Notes under the pieces: model-generated | The model's input: only the letters and a program-made list of their open reading frames with translations | Database searches by the model: none | Told to the model about the DNA's origin: nothing | In this document: positions 25,549-33,893 of the stretch, piece after piece | How positions within the stretch are numbered: the stretch's first letter is position 1 | Layout of the letters: each line of letters begins with the position of its first letter | Position numbers and translations under genes: made by a program | DNA from: Natronohydrobacter thiooxidans | GTDB lineage: Bacteria; Pseudomonadota; Alphaproteobacteria; Rhodobacterales; Rhodobacteraceae | Direction of reading: 5' to 3' | Length of the DNA stretch: 64,000 nt | NCBI RefSeq assembly: GCF_001884735.1 | Contig: NZ_MJAP01000003.1 | Span: forward strand, 248,001 to 312,000

Positions 25549-28500
25549 CTATTCGGCGGCGATCCGGTCGGGGGGCGCGTGGAAACCGGCCAGAAGCTCG
25601 GCGCGGCGGCGCTCTGCGGCCTCGGCATTGCGGTGCTTGACCGGACCGAAGCCGCGCACCTTCAGGGGCAGTTCCGCAATCTCAACCGCAAGCGCATGAT
25701 TTTCCGGGGTTAATTGCGGCAGAATCTGCAAGATCAGGCTCTCGTAGTCGCGGATCATCTGCCGCTCCATCCGCCGCTCGGCCGAATAGCCAAAAGGGTC
25801 CAACGGGGTGCCGCGCAAACCCTTCATCGCCGCCAAGAGTTTGAAAGCCTTGAGAATCCATGGTCCAAATCTGCGCTTCACCGGGCGGCCATCCGGCCCC
25901 ATGCGCGCCAGAAGCGGGGGGGCGAGATGGAAGCGCGGGGTGAAACCGCCCTCGAACTCCATGCGGGCTTTGTGCAAGCTGTCCAGATGCAGCCGGGCCA
26001 CTTCATACTCGTCCTTATAGGTGAGAAGCTTGTGATAACCCTTTGCAATCGCTTCCCTCAAGCGGTCATCCGGGGCCTGATCGACGAGCTTGCGGAAAGT
26101 CTTAACCAGTCTTTTCGACTGGTATGCGGCAAGATGGTCTTCGCGCAGCCGGATTTTTTCATCCAGTGAAAGCGGCTTTCGGATTAATTTATCGTTCAGC
26201 ATTTGCGCCGCAGCCTTGGGATGGACCACCGTCCAGCGGCCCAGCGCGAAGGCGCGGCTGTTGCCGTCAACCGCCGTGCCATTCAACTCGACCGCGCGCA
26301 GGAGTGACGATTCGGTCAGGGGAATCAGCCCCATCTGCCAGGCCGCGCCCAGCGCCATCATGTTCGAAAAAATACTGTCGCCGAGCAGGCGCTTCGCCAG
26401 ATCAGTATAGTCGAAGAGGCGCAGTTTCTCGCCCAGACGGGCCTGAAGCGCGATTTTCAGATCCTCGGTGGGGATGCGGAATTCGGTGTTGCGGGTGAAT
26501 TCGCCGGTGATGATTTCATGCGCATTCACCGCCGCCCCGGTCTGGCCCTTGCGCATCAGACCCATGGTTTTGGCGCCTGCTGTCACCACCAGATCACCGC
26601 CGATGATGCAATCCGCCTCTCCCACCGCGACGCGTATCGCATTGATATCCTCGGATTTTTCGGCGATGCGGCAATGGATATGCACCGCGCCGCCCTTTTG
26701 CGCGAGCCCCGCCATTTCGATCAGCCCCGCGCCCTTGCCATCCAGCTGCGCGGCCTGGGCAAGGATCGCGCCGACGGTCACGACGCCGGTGCCGCCGACC
26801 CCGGTGATGACGATATTATGCGTGCCGCTGATCGCGGGCAGCACGGGCGCGGGCAGATCGGGCAGATCCACACGCTCTGTTGTCGATTTTTTTACCTTTG
26901 CCCCCTCTAATGTGACGAAGGAGGGGCAGAAGCCCTGAAGGCAGGAGAAGTCCTTGTTGCAGGAGGATTGGTCAATGGCGCGTTTGCGTCCGAATTCGGT
27001 ATCGACCGGCACGATGGAGACGCAGTTCGATTGGACCCCGCAATCGCCGCAGCCTTCGCAAATGTCGGTATTGATGAAGACGCGTTGATCGGGGTCGGGA
27101 AACTGGCCGCGTTTGCGGCGGCGGCGTTTTTCGGCGGCGCAGGTCTGGATATAAAGGAGGACCGAAACACCGGGATAGCTGGCGCAATCGCGCTGCACAT
27201 TGTCGAGACCGGCGCGCGGGTGCCAGCCGACGCTGGACGGAAAATCGGCGCGGACGGGTTCTTCCTTCTCGTCGAACACGACCTCGATCTTGGCCACCCC
27301 CATCGCGGTCAGTTCATGGGCGATCCGGTCGGGGGTCAACCCGCCCTCGTTCTTTTGCCCGCCGGTCATGGCGACTGCATCGTTGAAGAGGATCTTGTAG
27401 GTGATATGCGTGCCTGCGGCGAGGGCGGCGCGGATGGCCTGCACGCCGGAATGGTTATAGGTGCCGTCGCCCAGATTCTGGAACACATGCGGGCGGGTCG
27501 AGAAAGGCGCCTCGCCGATCCAGTTCGCGCCTTCGCCGCCCATCTGGGTGAAGCCCGTGGTCTGGCGGTCCATCCACTGGACCATATAGTGACAGCCGAT
27601 GCCGGCATAGGCGCGGTGGCCTTCGGGCACTTTGGTCGATGTATTATGCGGGCAGCCCGAACAGTAGAAGGGCAGCCGCGCGGCGAGATCGGTTGCATTA
27701 TCGGCGCGGCGGGCCTCGGCGATGCGCGCGAGCCCGGCTTTCACGCGGTCGGTGCCGCGACCTTCCTCGATCAGGATATCGCCGATCTTCTCGGCGATCA
27801 TGATCGGGTCGAGCGCGTAGCGGGTGGGGAACAGTTCGACCTGACGGCCATGTTCCCAGGTGTCGCCCTTGTGCCAGCCATAGACGCGGCGGCCACGGCG
27901 GTCGTCGAAAATCGCTTCCTTGACCTGCACCTCGATCAGCTTGCGCTTTTCCTCGATGACGACAATCAGCTCCAGCCCCTCGGCCCAGTCGTGAAAGCCG
28001 GTCATGTCGAGCGGGAAGGTCTGGCCGATCTTGTAGGTGGTGATGCCAAGGCGCAGCGCCTCTTCGGGGCCGATGCCCAGCAGGTCGAGCGCATGCACCA
28101 GATCGAGCCAGTTCTTGCCCGCCGCGACAAAACCGATCTTCGCGCCGGGCTTGCCCCAGATGCGCCGGTCCATCCGGTTGGCATGGCTGAAGGCTTCGGC
28201 GGCGAAGCGTTTATGGTCGATCATGCGCGCTTCCTGCGCGACGGGGGTGTCGATCAGGCGGATATTGAGCCCGCCCTCGGGCATGGGGAAATCGGGGGCG
28301 GTGAAGCGCATGCGATGCGGGTTGCCATCGACCACCGCCGTGGCCTCGACATTTTCCTTCATGGTTTTCAGACCGACCCAGACGCCCGCGAAGCGCGACA
28401 GCGCATAGCCGTAATGGCCAAAGTCGAGCAGTTCCTGCACTCCGGCGGGCGAGAGGACCGGGATATAGGCATCTACCATCGCCCAGTCGGACTGGTGCAG

Positions 28501-28962
28501 CACGGTCGAGGATTCGCCGGTATGGTCATCGCCCATCGCCACCAGCACGCCGCCATGACGCGACGTGCCCGCCATATTGGCATGGCGGAACACATCGCCG
28601 GTGCGGTCAACCCCCGGTCCCTTGCCATACCAGAGGCCAAACACCCCGTCATAGCGCCCCTCGCCGCGCAGTTCCGCCTGCTGGCTGCCCCAGAGCGCAG
28701 TGGCGGCGAGATCTTCGTTCAGCCCTTCCTGAAAGCGGATATGGGCGGCGTCGAGCAGTTTCTTCGCGCGGGTCATCTGCAGATCCACCGCTCCCAGCGG
28801 CGAGCCGCGATAGCCGGTGACATAGCCTGCAGTGTTCAGACCGGCGGCCCGGTCGCGGGCCGCTTGCGCGAGCATCAGACGGACCAGCGCCTGAGTGCCG
28901 TTCAGGAGCACGGGCGACTTTTCAAGGTCGAAACGGTCTGTCAGCGATATATCCTGACGCAT
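25549..28962 (-). CDS. Fused indolepyruvate ferredoxin oxidoreductase
   Basis: 1137 residues combining the IorA- and IorB-type parts on one chain, the usual Rhodobacteraceae form. The N-terminal pyrimidine-binding TPP domain shows AGYVTGYRGSPLGAVDLQM; the TPP pyrophosphate domain shows GDGTYNHSGVQAIRAAL and TYKILFNDAVAMTGGQ. A ferredoxin-like cysteine group follows (CEGCGDCGVQSNC, then SCLQGFCPSF). The C-terminal gamma domain begins NIVITGVGGTGVVTVGAILA. It oxidatively decarboxylates aryl pyruvates to aryl-acetyl-CoA. Start at ATG 28962 behind GGGAGGTGCAAAA, giving MRQDISLTDRFDLEKSPVLL. Divergent from a LysR-type regulator. Confidence 0.94.
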   Translation of the reverse strand: MRQDISLTDRFDLEKSPVLLNGTQALVRLMLAQAARDRAAGLNTAGYVTGYRGSPLGAVDLQMTRAKKLLDAAHIRFQEGLNEDLAATALWGSQQAELRGEGRYDGVFGLWYGKGPGVDRTGDVFRHANMAGTSRHGGVLVAMGDDHTGESSTVLHQSDWAMVDAYIPVLSPAGVQELLDFGHYGYALSRFAGVWVGLKTMKENVEATAVVDGNPHRMRFTAPDFPMPEGGLNIRLIDTPVAQEARMIDHKRFAAEAFSHANRMDRRIWGKPGAKIGFVAAGKNWLDLVHALDLLGIGPEEALRLGITTYKIGQTFPLDMTGFHDWAEGLELIVVIEEKRKLIEVQVKEAIFDDRRGRRVYGWHKGDTWEHGRQVELFPTRYALDPIMIAEKIGDILIEEGRGTDRVKAGLARIAEARRADNATDLAARLPFYCSGCPHNTSTKVPEGHRAYAGIGCHYMVQWMDRQTTGFTQMGGEGANWIGEAPFSTRPHVFQNLGDGTYNHSGVQAIRAALAAGTHITYKILFNDAVAMTGGQKNEGGLTPDRIAHELTAMGVAKIEVVFDEKEEPVRADFPSSVGWHPRAGLDNVQRDCASYPGVSVLLYIQTCAAEKRRRRKRGQFPDPDQRVFINTDICEGCGDCGVQSNCVSIVPVDTEFGRKRAIDQSSCNKDFSCLQGFCPSFVTLEGAKVKKSTTERVDLPDLPAPVLPAISGTHNIVITGVGGTGVVTVGAILAQAAQLDGKGAGLIEMAGLAQKGGAVHIHCRIAEKSEDINAIRVAVGEADCIIGGDLVVTAGAKTMGLMRKGQTGAAVNAHEIITGEFTRNTEFRIPTEDLKIALQARLGEKLRLFDYTDLAKRLLGDSIFSNMMALGAAWQMGLIPLTESSLLRAVELNGTAVDGNSRAFALGRWTVVHPKAAAQMLNDKLIRKPLSLDEKIRLREDHLAAYQSKRLVKTFRKLVDQAPDDRLREAIAKGYHKLLTYKDEYEVARLHLDSLHKARMEFEGGFTPRFHLAPPLLARMGPDGRPVKRRFGPWILKAFKLLAAMKGLRGTPLDPFGYSAERRMERQMIRDYESLILQILPQLTPENHALAVEIAELPLKVRGFGPVKHRNAEAAERRRAELLAGFHAPPDRIAAE

Positions 28963-29122
28963 TTTTGCACCTCCCGTTGCAGCTTTGCGTATAGATCCAT
29001 CATAGGTCAATATCTCTGACCTACAAAGCGGATTTTGAGGTTTATCCGCTTTTGTGATCGGTCCATAAGCCCCGGAACGAATCGGTCACGTTTGCGGAAA
29101 CGTGTGATATGGATGTTGCGCT

Positions 29123-30016
29123 ATGGACTGGGACAAGCTTCGAATATTTCATGCGGTCGCGGATGCGGGCAGTCTGACCCATGCGGGTGACGTGCTGCAG
29201 CTGTCGCAATCGGCGGTCAGCCGACAGATTCGCGCGCTGGAAGAATCACTGGATACGATTCTGTTCCACCGCCATGCACGCGGGCTGATTCTGACCGAAC
29301 AGGGCGAATTGCTGTTCGATGCCACGAAAACCATGTCGCGCACGCTCGAATCGGCGGCGGCGCGGATCCGCGATGCCGAGGATGAGGTTTACGGAGAATT
29401 GCGCGTGACCACGACCACGGGGTTCGGCACGCTGTTTCTGGCGCCGCGCCTGCCCGCGCTTTATGCGCAATATCCCGATCTGAAAATCGATCTGATGCTG
29501 GAAGAGCGGGTGCTGGACCTGCCGATGCGCGAGGCCGATGTCGCCATCCGCATGAAGGAACCGAGCCAGGCCGATCTGATCCGCAAACGGCTGATGACGG
29601 TGAATATGCGGCTCTATGCATCGACCGAATATCTGCGCGCCAATGGCACGCCGCAAGCGCTGGATGATCTGGCGGATTTCCGGCTGATTTCGCAGAATAT
29701 CTCGTCGCAGCAGGTCAGTGTCGGCGCACAACTGATCCGGGAATTGACGGCGCGACCCTTGCGGTCGAGTTTCACCGTGAACAACTATTTCGGCGTGTTG
29801 CAGGCGGTGCTCAATCATCTGGGGATCGGCGTGCTGCCGGATTATGTCTCCGAGGATTTCCCCGATCTGGTGCATGTGCTGCCCGATGTCGCAAGCGGCG
29901 ATATTCCGGTGTTTCTGGCCTATCCCGAAGAGCTGCGCCATTCGCGCCGGATCAGTGCCTTTCGCGAATTCGTGGTCGAGGAAATCGTGGCCTATCGGCG
30001 GGCGCGCCAGACCTGA
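29123..30016 (+). CDS. LysR family transcriptional regulator
   Basis: 297 residues. The N-terminal winged HTH is DKLRIFHAVADAGSLTHAGD, followed by LQLSQSAVSRQIRALEESL. The effector domain starts near residue 92 (GELRVTTTTGFGTLFLAPRL). It is read away from the indolepyruvate oxidoreductase gene across 160 bases, the classical arrangement for a LysR protein and its target, so control of that gene by an aromatic or 2-oxo acid is a fair guess. The inducer is not known. A hairpin-rich region with a probable small RNA follows it. Confidence 0.93.
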   Translation: MDWDKLRIFHAVADAGSLTHAGDVLQLSQSAVSRQIRALEESLDTILFHRHARGLILTEQGELLFDATKTMSRTLESAAARIRDAEDEVYGELRVTTTTGFGTLFLAPRLPALYAQYPDLKIDLMLEERVLDLPMREADVAIRMKEPSQADLIRKRLMTVNMRLYASTEYLRANGTPQALDDLADFRLISQNISSQQVSVGAQLIRELTARPLRSSFTVNNYFGVLQAVLNHLGIGVLPDYVSEDFPDLVHVLPDVASGDIPVFLAYPEELRHSRRISAFREFVVEEIVAYRRARQT

Positions 30017-30109
30017 GCGGGCGAATGCAACCTGAGGCTGTGCCCAATTGTCACATGAGGCATGTATGCAACGCATAGCGGCAATGTTGCAGGCGCAGAA
30101 GCATTTAAC

Positions 30110-30138
30110 TTGCGTAACGGATGTGCAATACCTTAATT
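30110..30138 (+). promoter_or_regulatory. Predicted promoter of the small RNA
   Basis: -35 TTGCGT (30110-30115), 17-bp spacer, -10 TTAATT (30133-30138). The expected start near 30144-30146 coincides with the first base of the first hairpin of the predicted RNA. Confidence 0.45.
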
Positions 30139-30143
30139 CACTT

Positions 30144-30221
30144 CAAGGGCGTGATTGATTTTTCCATGCCCTTACCTCCCTGTTGGACTTAGGCCGAGCA
30201 GTATTGCTCGGCCCTTTTTTT
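30144..30221 (+). ncRNA. Predicted small RNA with exposed anti-Shine-Dalgarno motif
   Basis: Two hairpins in 78 bases. Stem 1 is AAGGGCGTG (30145-30153) with CATGCCCTT (30165-30173), one G-U pair, 11-nt loop. A single-stranded linker contains ACCTCCC (30174-30180), complementary to Shine-Dalgarno GGGAGGT. Stem 2 is a perfect 9-bp terminator stem (30192-30200 with 30205-30213, loop GTAT) followed by seven Ts. With a fitting promoter in front, this has the form of a trans-acting sRNA. The rest of the 475-base LysR-purL gap shows no gene; 30222-30490 holds nothing I can name. Alternative: merely the terminator of the LysR transcript, 176 bases after its stop. Confidence 0.5.
30192..30221 (+). 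terminator. Strong intrinsic terminator
   Basis: Perfect 9-bp GC-rich stem, 4-nt loop and seven consecutive Ts (30215-30221). It ends the predicted small RNA and any LysR read-through before purL. Confidence 0.93.
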
Positions 30222-30490
30222 ATTGCGCCTTGCGGCTACGGCGCGACAGGTTCTGCCTTTGGCACCCAAGCCCCGGTTTTCATTTTGCCGCTTTTCCAAC
30301 CGGTCTGAGCATTCGCGCGCCGCAGTGCAGCGAGCGCAGCGCGATTGGTCGGTTTTGGCTTGACGGGCCACGAAGCCGCGCTTGCGCGCTGCCCCCCTTT
30401 CGCCGGTTGCGCCTTTGGCTTATGGGGAATGCGACGCCCGCGGATGCTGCGCGGGCCAAGCCAGAAAGCCGCGTGAAAGGGTGCCCCGCC

Positions 30491-32662
30491 ATGACAGATC
30501 CCGTCCTCACCGAAGAGTTGATTGCCGCGCATGGGCTGAAGCCCGATGAATATGCGCGCATCCTCGACATTATCGGGCGGGAGCCGACTTTTACCGAGTT
30601 GGGCATTTTCTCGGCGATGTGGAACGAGCATTGTTCCTATAAATCCTCGAAGAAATGGCTGCGCACGCTGCCGACCTCTGGCCCGCAGGTGATCTGCGGC
30701 CCCGGCGAGAATGCGGGCGTGGTGGATATCGGCGACGGGCAGGCGGTGATCTTCAAGATGGAGAGTCATAATCACCCGAGCTATATCGAGCCCTATCAGG
30801 GCGCGGCGACCGGGGTGGGCGGCATTCTGCGCGATGTGTTCACCATGGGGGCGCGTCCGATTGCGGCGATGAATGCGCTTTCCTTCGGGGAGCCGGGTCA
30901 TCCCAAGACGGCGCATCTGGTGCAGGGCGTGGTCGAGGGCGTCGGCGGTTATGGCAATGCCTTTGGCGTGCCGACGGTCGGCGGTGAAGTGCGCTTCCAT
31001 GCGGCCTATAATGGCAATTGTCTGGTCAATGCCTTTGCCGCGGGTCTGGCGGATGCGGACAAGATTTTCTATTCGGCGGCCTCGGGCGTGGGCATGCCGG
31101 TGGTCTATCTGGGCGCCAAGACCGGGCGCGATGGCGTCGGCGGGGCGACCATGGCCAGCGCCGAATTCGATGACACGATTGAAGAGAAGCGCCCCACGGT
31201 GCAGGTGGGCGATCCGTTCACGGAAAAGCGTCTGCTGGAAGCCTGTCTGGAGCTGATGGCATCCGGCGCGGTGATCTCGATTCAGGATATGGGGGCTGCG
31301 GGGCTGACCTGTTCGGCGGTCGAGATGGGCGACAAGGGGGGGCTCGGGATCAAGCTGCAGCTTGACGATGTGCCGCAGCGCGAGGCGGGGATGACCGCCT
31401 ATGAGATGATGCTGTCGGAAAGCCAAGAGCGGATGCTGATGGTGCTGAACCCGGCGCTGGAAGATGTGGCGCGGGCGATTTTCGAGAAATGGGATCTGGA
31501 TTTCGCGATTGTGGGCGAGACCATCCCCGAGGACCGGTTCCTGATCCTGCATGGCAATGCGGTGAAGGCGGATTTGCCCTTGTCGAAACTGTCGTCGAGT
31601 GCGCCGGAATATGACCGGCCCTGGGTTGAGACGCCTGCGGCGGCGGAACTGGGCGAGGTGCCGGAGATTTCGGCGCTGGACGGGTTGCGGGCGCTGATCG
31701 GCGCGCCCTCTTACGCGCATAAGGCCTGGGTCTGGGAGCAATATGACAGTCAGGTGATGGCCGATACGCTGCGCACGCCGGGGCTGGGGGCTGGCATCGT
31801 GCGGGTGCATGGGAGCGAGAAGGCGCTCGCGTTTACCAGCGATGTGACCCCGCGCTATGTGAAGGCGAACCCGTTCGAGGGTGGCAAGCAGGCGGTGGCG
31901 GAAGCCTATCGCAACCTCTGTGCGGTGGGCGCGCGGCCCTTGGCGAGCACGGATAACCTGAATTTCGGCAATCCCGAAAAGCCCGAGGTCATGGGGCAGT
32001 TCGTGGGGGCGATCAAGGGGATTGGCGCGGCCTGTGCGGCCCTCGATATGCCGATCGTGTCGGGGAATGTCTCGCTTTACAATGAAACGGATGGGCGCGC
32101 GATCCTGCCCACACCGACGATTGGCGCGGTGGGGCTGATTGATCATGTGGATGAGATCATTGCCGGGCTGCCCGAGGATGGCGATCTGGCGCTGGTGATC
32201 GGCGCGACTGCCGGGCATCTGGGGCAATCGGCGCTGCTGACCGAGGCTTTCGGGATCGAGGGCGGCGATGCGCCTGCGGTCGATCTGGAGGCCGAGCGCA
32301 GGCATGGGGAGTTCCTGCGCGCGAACCGTGCGCTGGTGAAGGCGGCGTCTGATCTGTCGGATGGCGGGCTGGCGCTGGCGGCTTTCGAGATGGCTGAAGG
32401 CGCGGGTCTGGGGGTCACGCTGGAGGCGGGCGATATCGCGACGCTCTTTGGCGAGGATCAGGCGCGGTATCTGATCGCCTGCAGCTTCGATCAGGCGGAA
32501 GCGCTGATGGTCGCGGCGGGGCAAGCGGGGGTGCATCTGGAAACCGTGGGGCGGTTCGGCGGCGACACCGTGCGCTTCGGGCAGGAAAGCGCGGCGCTGG
32601 CGGAGCTCTCGGCTGAGTATCGCGGGGCGTTTGCGCGGGCGGTTTTCGGGGGTGCAGCATGA
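30491..32662 (+). CDS. purL: Phosphoribosylformylglycinamidine synthase subunit PurL
   Basis: 723 residues, the small-PurL form that works with PurQ and PurS in the fourth step of purine synthesis. Seen: [19 protein letters not shown], the ATP/metal segment [36 protein letters not shown] and, in the second half, SSDVTPRYV-like and [11 protein letters not shown] blocks of the repeated AIRS-like fold. The ATG at 30491 ([20 protein letters not shown]) follows GAAAGGG and is the usual N terminus; the frame stays open upstream into the terminator region, which is not coding. The stop overlaps rpiB as ATGA. Confidence 0.97.
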   Translation: MTDPVLTEELIAAHGLKPDEYARILDIIGREPTFTELGIFSAMWNEHCSYKSSKKWLRTLPTSGPQVICGPGENAGVVDIGDGQAVIFKMESHNHPSYIEPYQGAATGVGGILRDVFTMGARPIAAMNALSFGEPGHPKTAHLVQGVVEGVGGYGNAFGVPTVGGEVRFHAAYNGNCLVNAFAAGLADADKIFYSAASGVGMPVVYLGAKTGRDGVGGATMASAEFDDTIEEKRPTVQVGDPFTEKRLLEACLELMASGAVISIQDMGAAGLTCSAVEMGDKGGLGIKLQLDDVPQREAGMTAYEMMLSESQERMLMVLNPALEDVARAIFEKWDLDFAIVGETIPEDRFLILHGNAVKADLPLSKLSSSAPEYDRPWVETPAAAELGEVPEISALDGLRALIGAPSYAHKAWVWEQYDSQVMADTLRTPGLGAGIVRVHGSEKALAFTSDVTPRYVKANPFEGGKQAVAEAYRNLCAVGARPLASTDNLNFGNPEKPEVMGQFVGAIKGIGAACAALDMPIVSGNVSLYNETDGRAILPTPTIGAVGLIDHVDEIIAGLPEDGDLALVIGATAGHLGQSALLTEAFGIEGGDAPAVDLEAERRHGEFLRANRALVKAASDLSDGGLALAAFEMAEGAGLGVTLEAGDIATLFGEDQARYLIACSFDQAEALMVAAGQAGVHLETVGRFGGDTVRFGQESAALAELSAEYRGAFARAVFGGAA

Positions 32663-33102
32663 GCCGGCGGATTGCTCTTGCCTCGGATCACGCGGCGATC
32701 GAACTGCGCCGCGCGATAGCCGCGCATCTGGGCGCGCGCGGGGATGTGGTGGTTGATCTGGGGCCGGAGACGCCCGAGAGCATTCCCTATCCCGCGCAGG
32801 GGGCGGCGGCGGCGAAGCTGGTGGCCGCAGGCGAATGCGATCTGGGGATCGTGGTTTGCGGCACGGGTCAGGGGATCATGATGGCCGCGAATAAAGTGCC
32901 GGGGATCCGCTGCGGGGTCTGCAGCGATACCTTCTCGGCGCGGATGATTCGGCAGCATAATGACGCGAATATGCTGGCGCTGGGGGCGCGGGTGCTGGGG
33001 ATCGGGCTGGCGCTGGAACTGGTCGATGCCTTTATGGACGCGGAATTCGAGGGCGGGCGCCATGCCACGCGGGTCGATATGATCCGGGCGATGGAGGGCT
33101 GA
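32659..33102 (+). CDS. rpiB: Ribose 5-phosphate isomerase B (RpiB/LacAB family)
   Basis: 147 residues of the RpiB/LacA/LacB fold: [20 protein letters not shown] (substrate-binding Asp-His), [20 protein letters not shown] with the catalytic cysteine in VCGTGQG, and [20 protein letters not shown]. It interconverts ribose 5-phosphate and ribulose 5-phosphate, or a related sugar phosphate. The start codon overlaps the purL stop, so the two are translationally coupled; a pentose-phosphate enzyme cotranscribed with purine synthesis makes metabolic sense (PRPP supply), but this is inference. Confidence 0.92.
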   Translation: MSRRIALASDHAAIELRRAIAAHLGARGDVVVDLGPETPESIPYPAQGAAAAKLVAAGECDLGIVVCGTGQGIMMAANKVPGIRCGVCSDTFSARMIRQHNDANMLALGARVLGIGLALELVDAFMDAEFEGGRHATRVDMIRAMEG

Positions 33103-33184
33103 GGCCACCTTCGCGCGATTGGCGGCGCTTGATCTGCCCCTGCGCCGCGATTACCTTGGATCCAGCAACACGGGAAAGGCACCG

Positions 33185-33427
33185 ATGGCCATTACAGTCG
33201 AGGAACTGGAGACGCTTCTGAAAGAGGGGTTTCCGAATGCGCGCGTCACGATCACCGATCTGGCGGGTGACGGCAATCACTATGCGGCGGAAGTGATCGA
33301 CGAGAGTTTTCGCGGGCTGAACCGCGTGCAGCAGCAGCGCGCGGTCTATGCCGCGCTGAAGGGCAAGATGGATGGCAGCCATGGCGAGTTGCATGCGCTG
33401 GCCCTGACCACCAAGGCCCCGGATTAA
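33185..33427 (+). CDS. BolA family protein
   Basis: 80 residues: ITVEELETLLKEGFPNARVT, then GDGNHYAAEVIDESFRGLNR and QQQRAVYAALKGKMDG, ending GELHALALTTKAP. It has the conserved GDGNHY loop and the invariant histidine near the C terminus (GELHAL), so it belongs to the short BolA/IbaG group that binds a [2Fe-2S] cluster with a monothiol glutaredoxin. The gene next to it encodes exactly such a glutaredoxin, 15 bases downstream. Confidence 0.95.
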   Translation: MAITVEELETLLKEGFPNARVTITDLAGDGNHYAAEVIDESFRGLNRVQQQRAVYAALKGKMDGSHGELHALALTTKAPD

Positions 33428-33442
33428 TCAGGAGAGACTGGC

Positions 33443-33802
33443 ATGAGCGCCGCAGAGCAGATCAAGGATACTATCGGCAAGCACGATGTGGTGCTTTATA
33501 TGAAGGGCACCAAGACGATGCCGCAATGTGGCTTTTCCAGCCGCGTGGCGGGGGTGCTGAATTTCATGGGCGTGGACTATGCCGATGTGAATGTGCTGGC
33601 CGATGAGGCGATCCGGCAGGGGATCAAGGAATTCTCGGACTGGCCGACAATCCCGCAGCTTTATGTGAAGGGCGAATTTGTCGGCGGTTGTGATATCATC
33701 ACCGAGATGACGCTTTCGGGCGAGCTGGATCAGTTGTTTGACGCCAAGGGCGTGGCCTATGACAAGGATGCGGCCGAGAAGATCCGCGAAGCCAACGCCT
33801 GA
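33443..33802 (+). CDS. grxD: Monothiol glutaredoxin Grx4 family
   Basis: 119 residues with the single-cysteine active site [11 protein letters not shown] (C29), the GSH-binding residues in [20 protein letters not shown] and DIITEM. Grx4-type proteins carry bridging [2Fe-2S] clusters, alone or as heterodimers with BolA, and serve iron-sulfur delivery and iron sensing. The gene follows bolA closely with its own GGAGAG Shine-Dalgarno; an intrinsic terminator lies 24 bases behind its stop, closing the purL-rpiB-bolA-grxD run. Confidence 0.96.
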   Translation: MSAAEQIKDTIGKHDVVLYMKGTKTMPQCGFSSRVAGVLNFMGVDYADVNVLADEAIRQGIKEFSDWPTIPQLYVKGEFVGGCDIITEMTLSGELDQLFDAKGVAYDKDAAEKIREANA

Positions 33803-33825
33803 GTTTGCATTGAGTTTGTGCGAAG

Positions 33826-33854
33826 GCCCCCCGTGTTTTGCGCGGGGGGCTTTT
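33826..33854 (+). terminator. Intrinsic terminator behind grxD
   Basis: 8-bp stem GCCCCCCG / CGGGGGGC (33826-33833 with 33843-33850), loop TGTTTTGCG, followed by TTTT at 33851-33854. Confidence 0.88.
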
Positions 33855-33864
33855 CGTTTGGTGG

Positions 33865-33893
33865 GTAGGGTGCGTGCTGAGCACGCACCCTAC
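33865..33893. repeat. Palindromic intergenic repeat, copy 2 (contains comEC stop)
   Basis: GTAGGGTGCGTG, centre CTGAG, CACGCACCCTAC: a perfect 12-bp inverted repeat. The comEC stop codon TAG (minus strand, 33892-33890) lies within its end, so the element has set the end of the reading frame. Confidence 0.88.

Noticed and set aside
26968-29019. 683-codon open frame on the plus strand
   Set aside because: Exactly antisense to the indolepyruvate oxidoreductase gene; composition (many A, G, H, R, D) is that of a GC-rich shadow frame and no domain is recognisable.
30236-32536. 766-codon open frame on the minus strand opposite purL
   Set aside because: Arginine/histidine/proline-rich shadow without any family motif; purL on the other strand is unambiguous.
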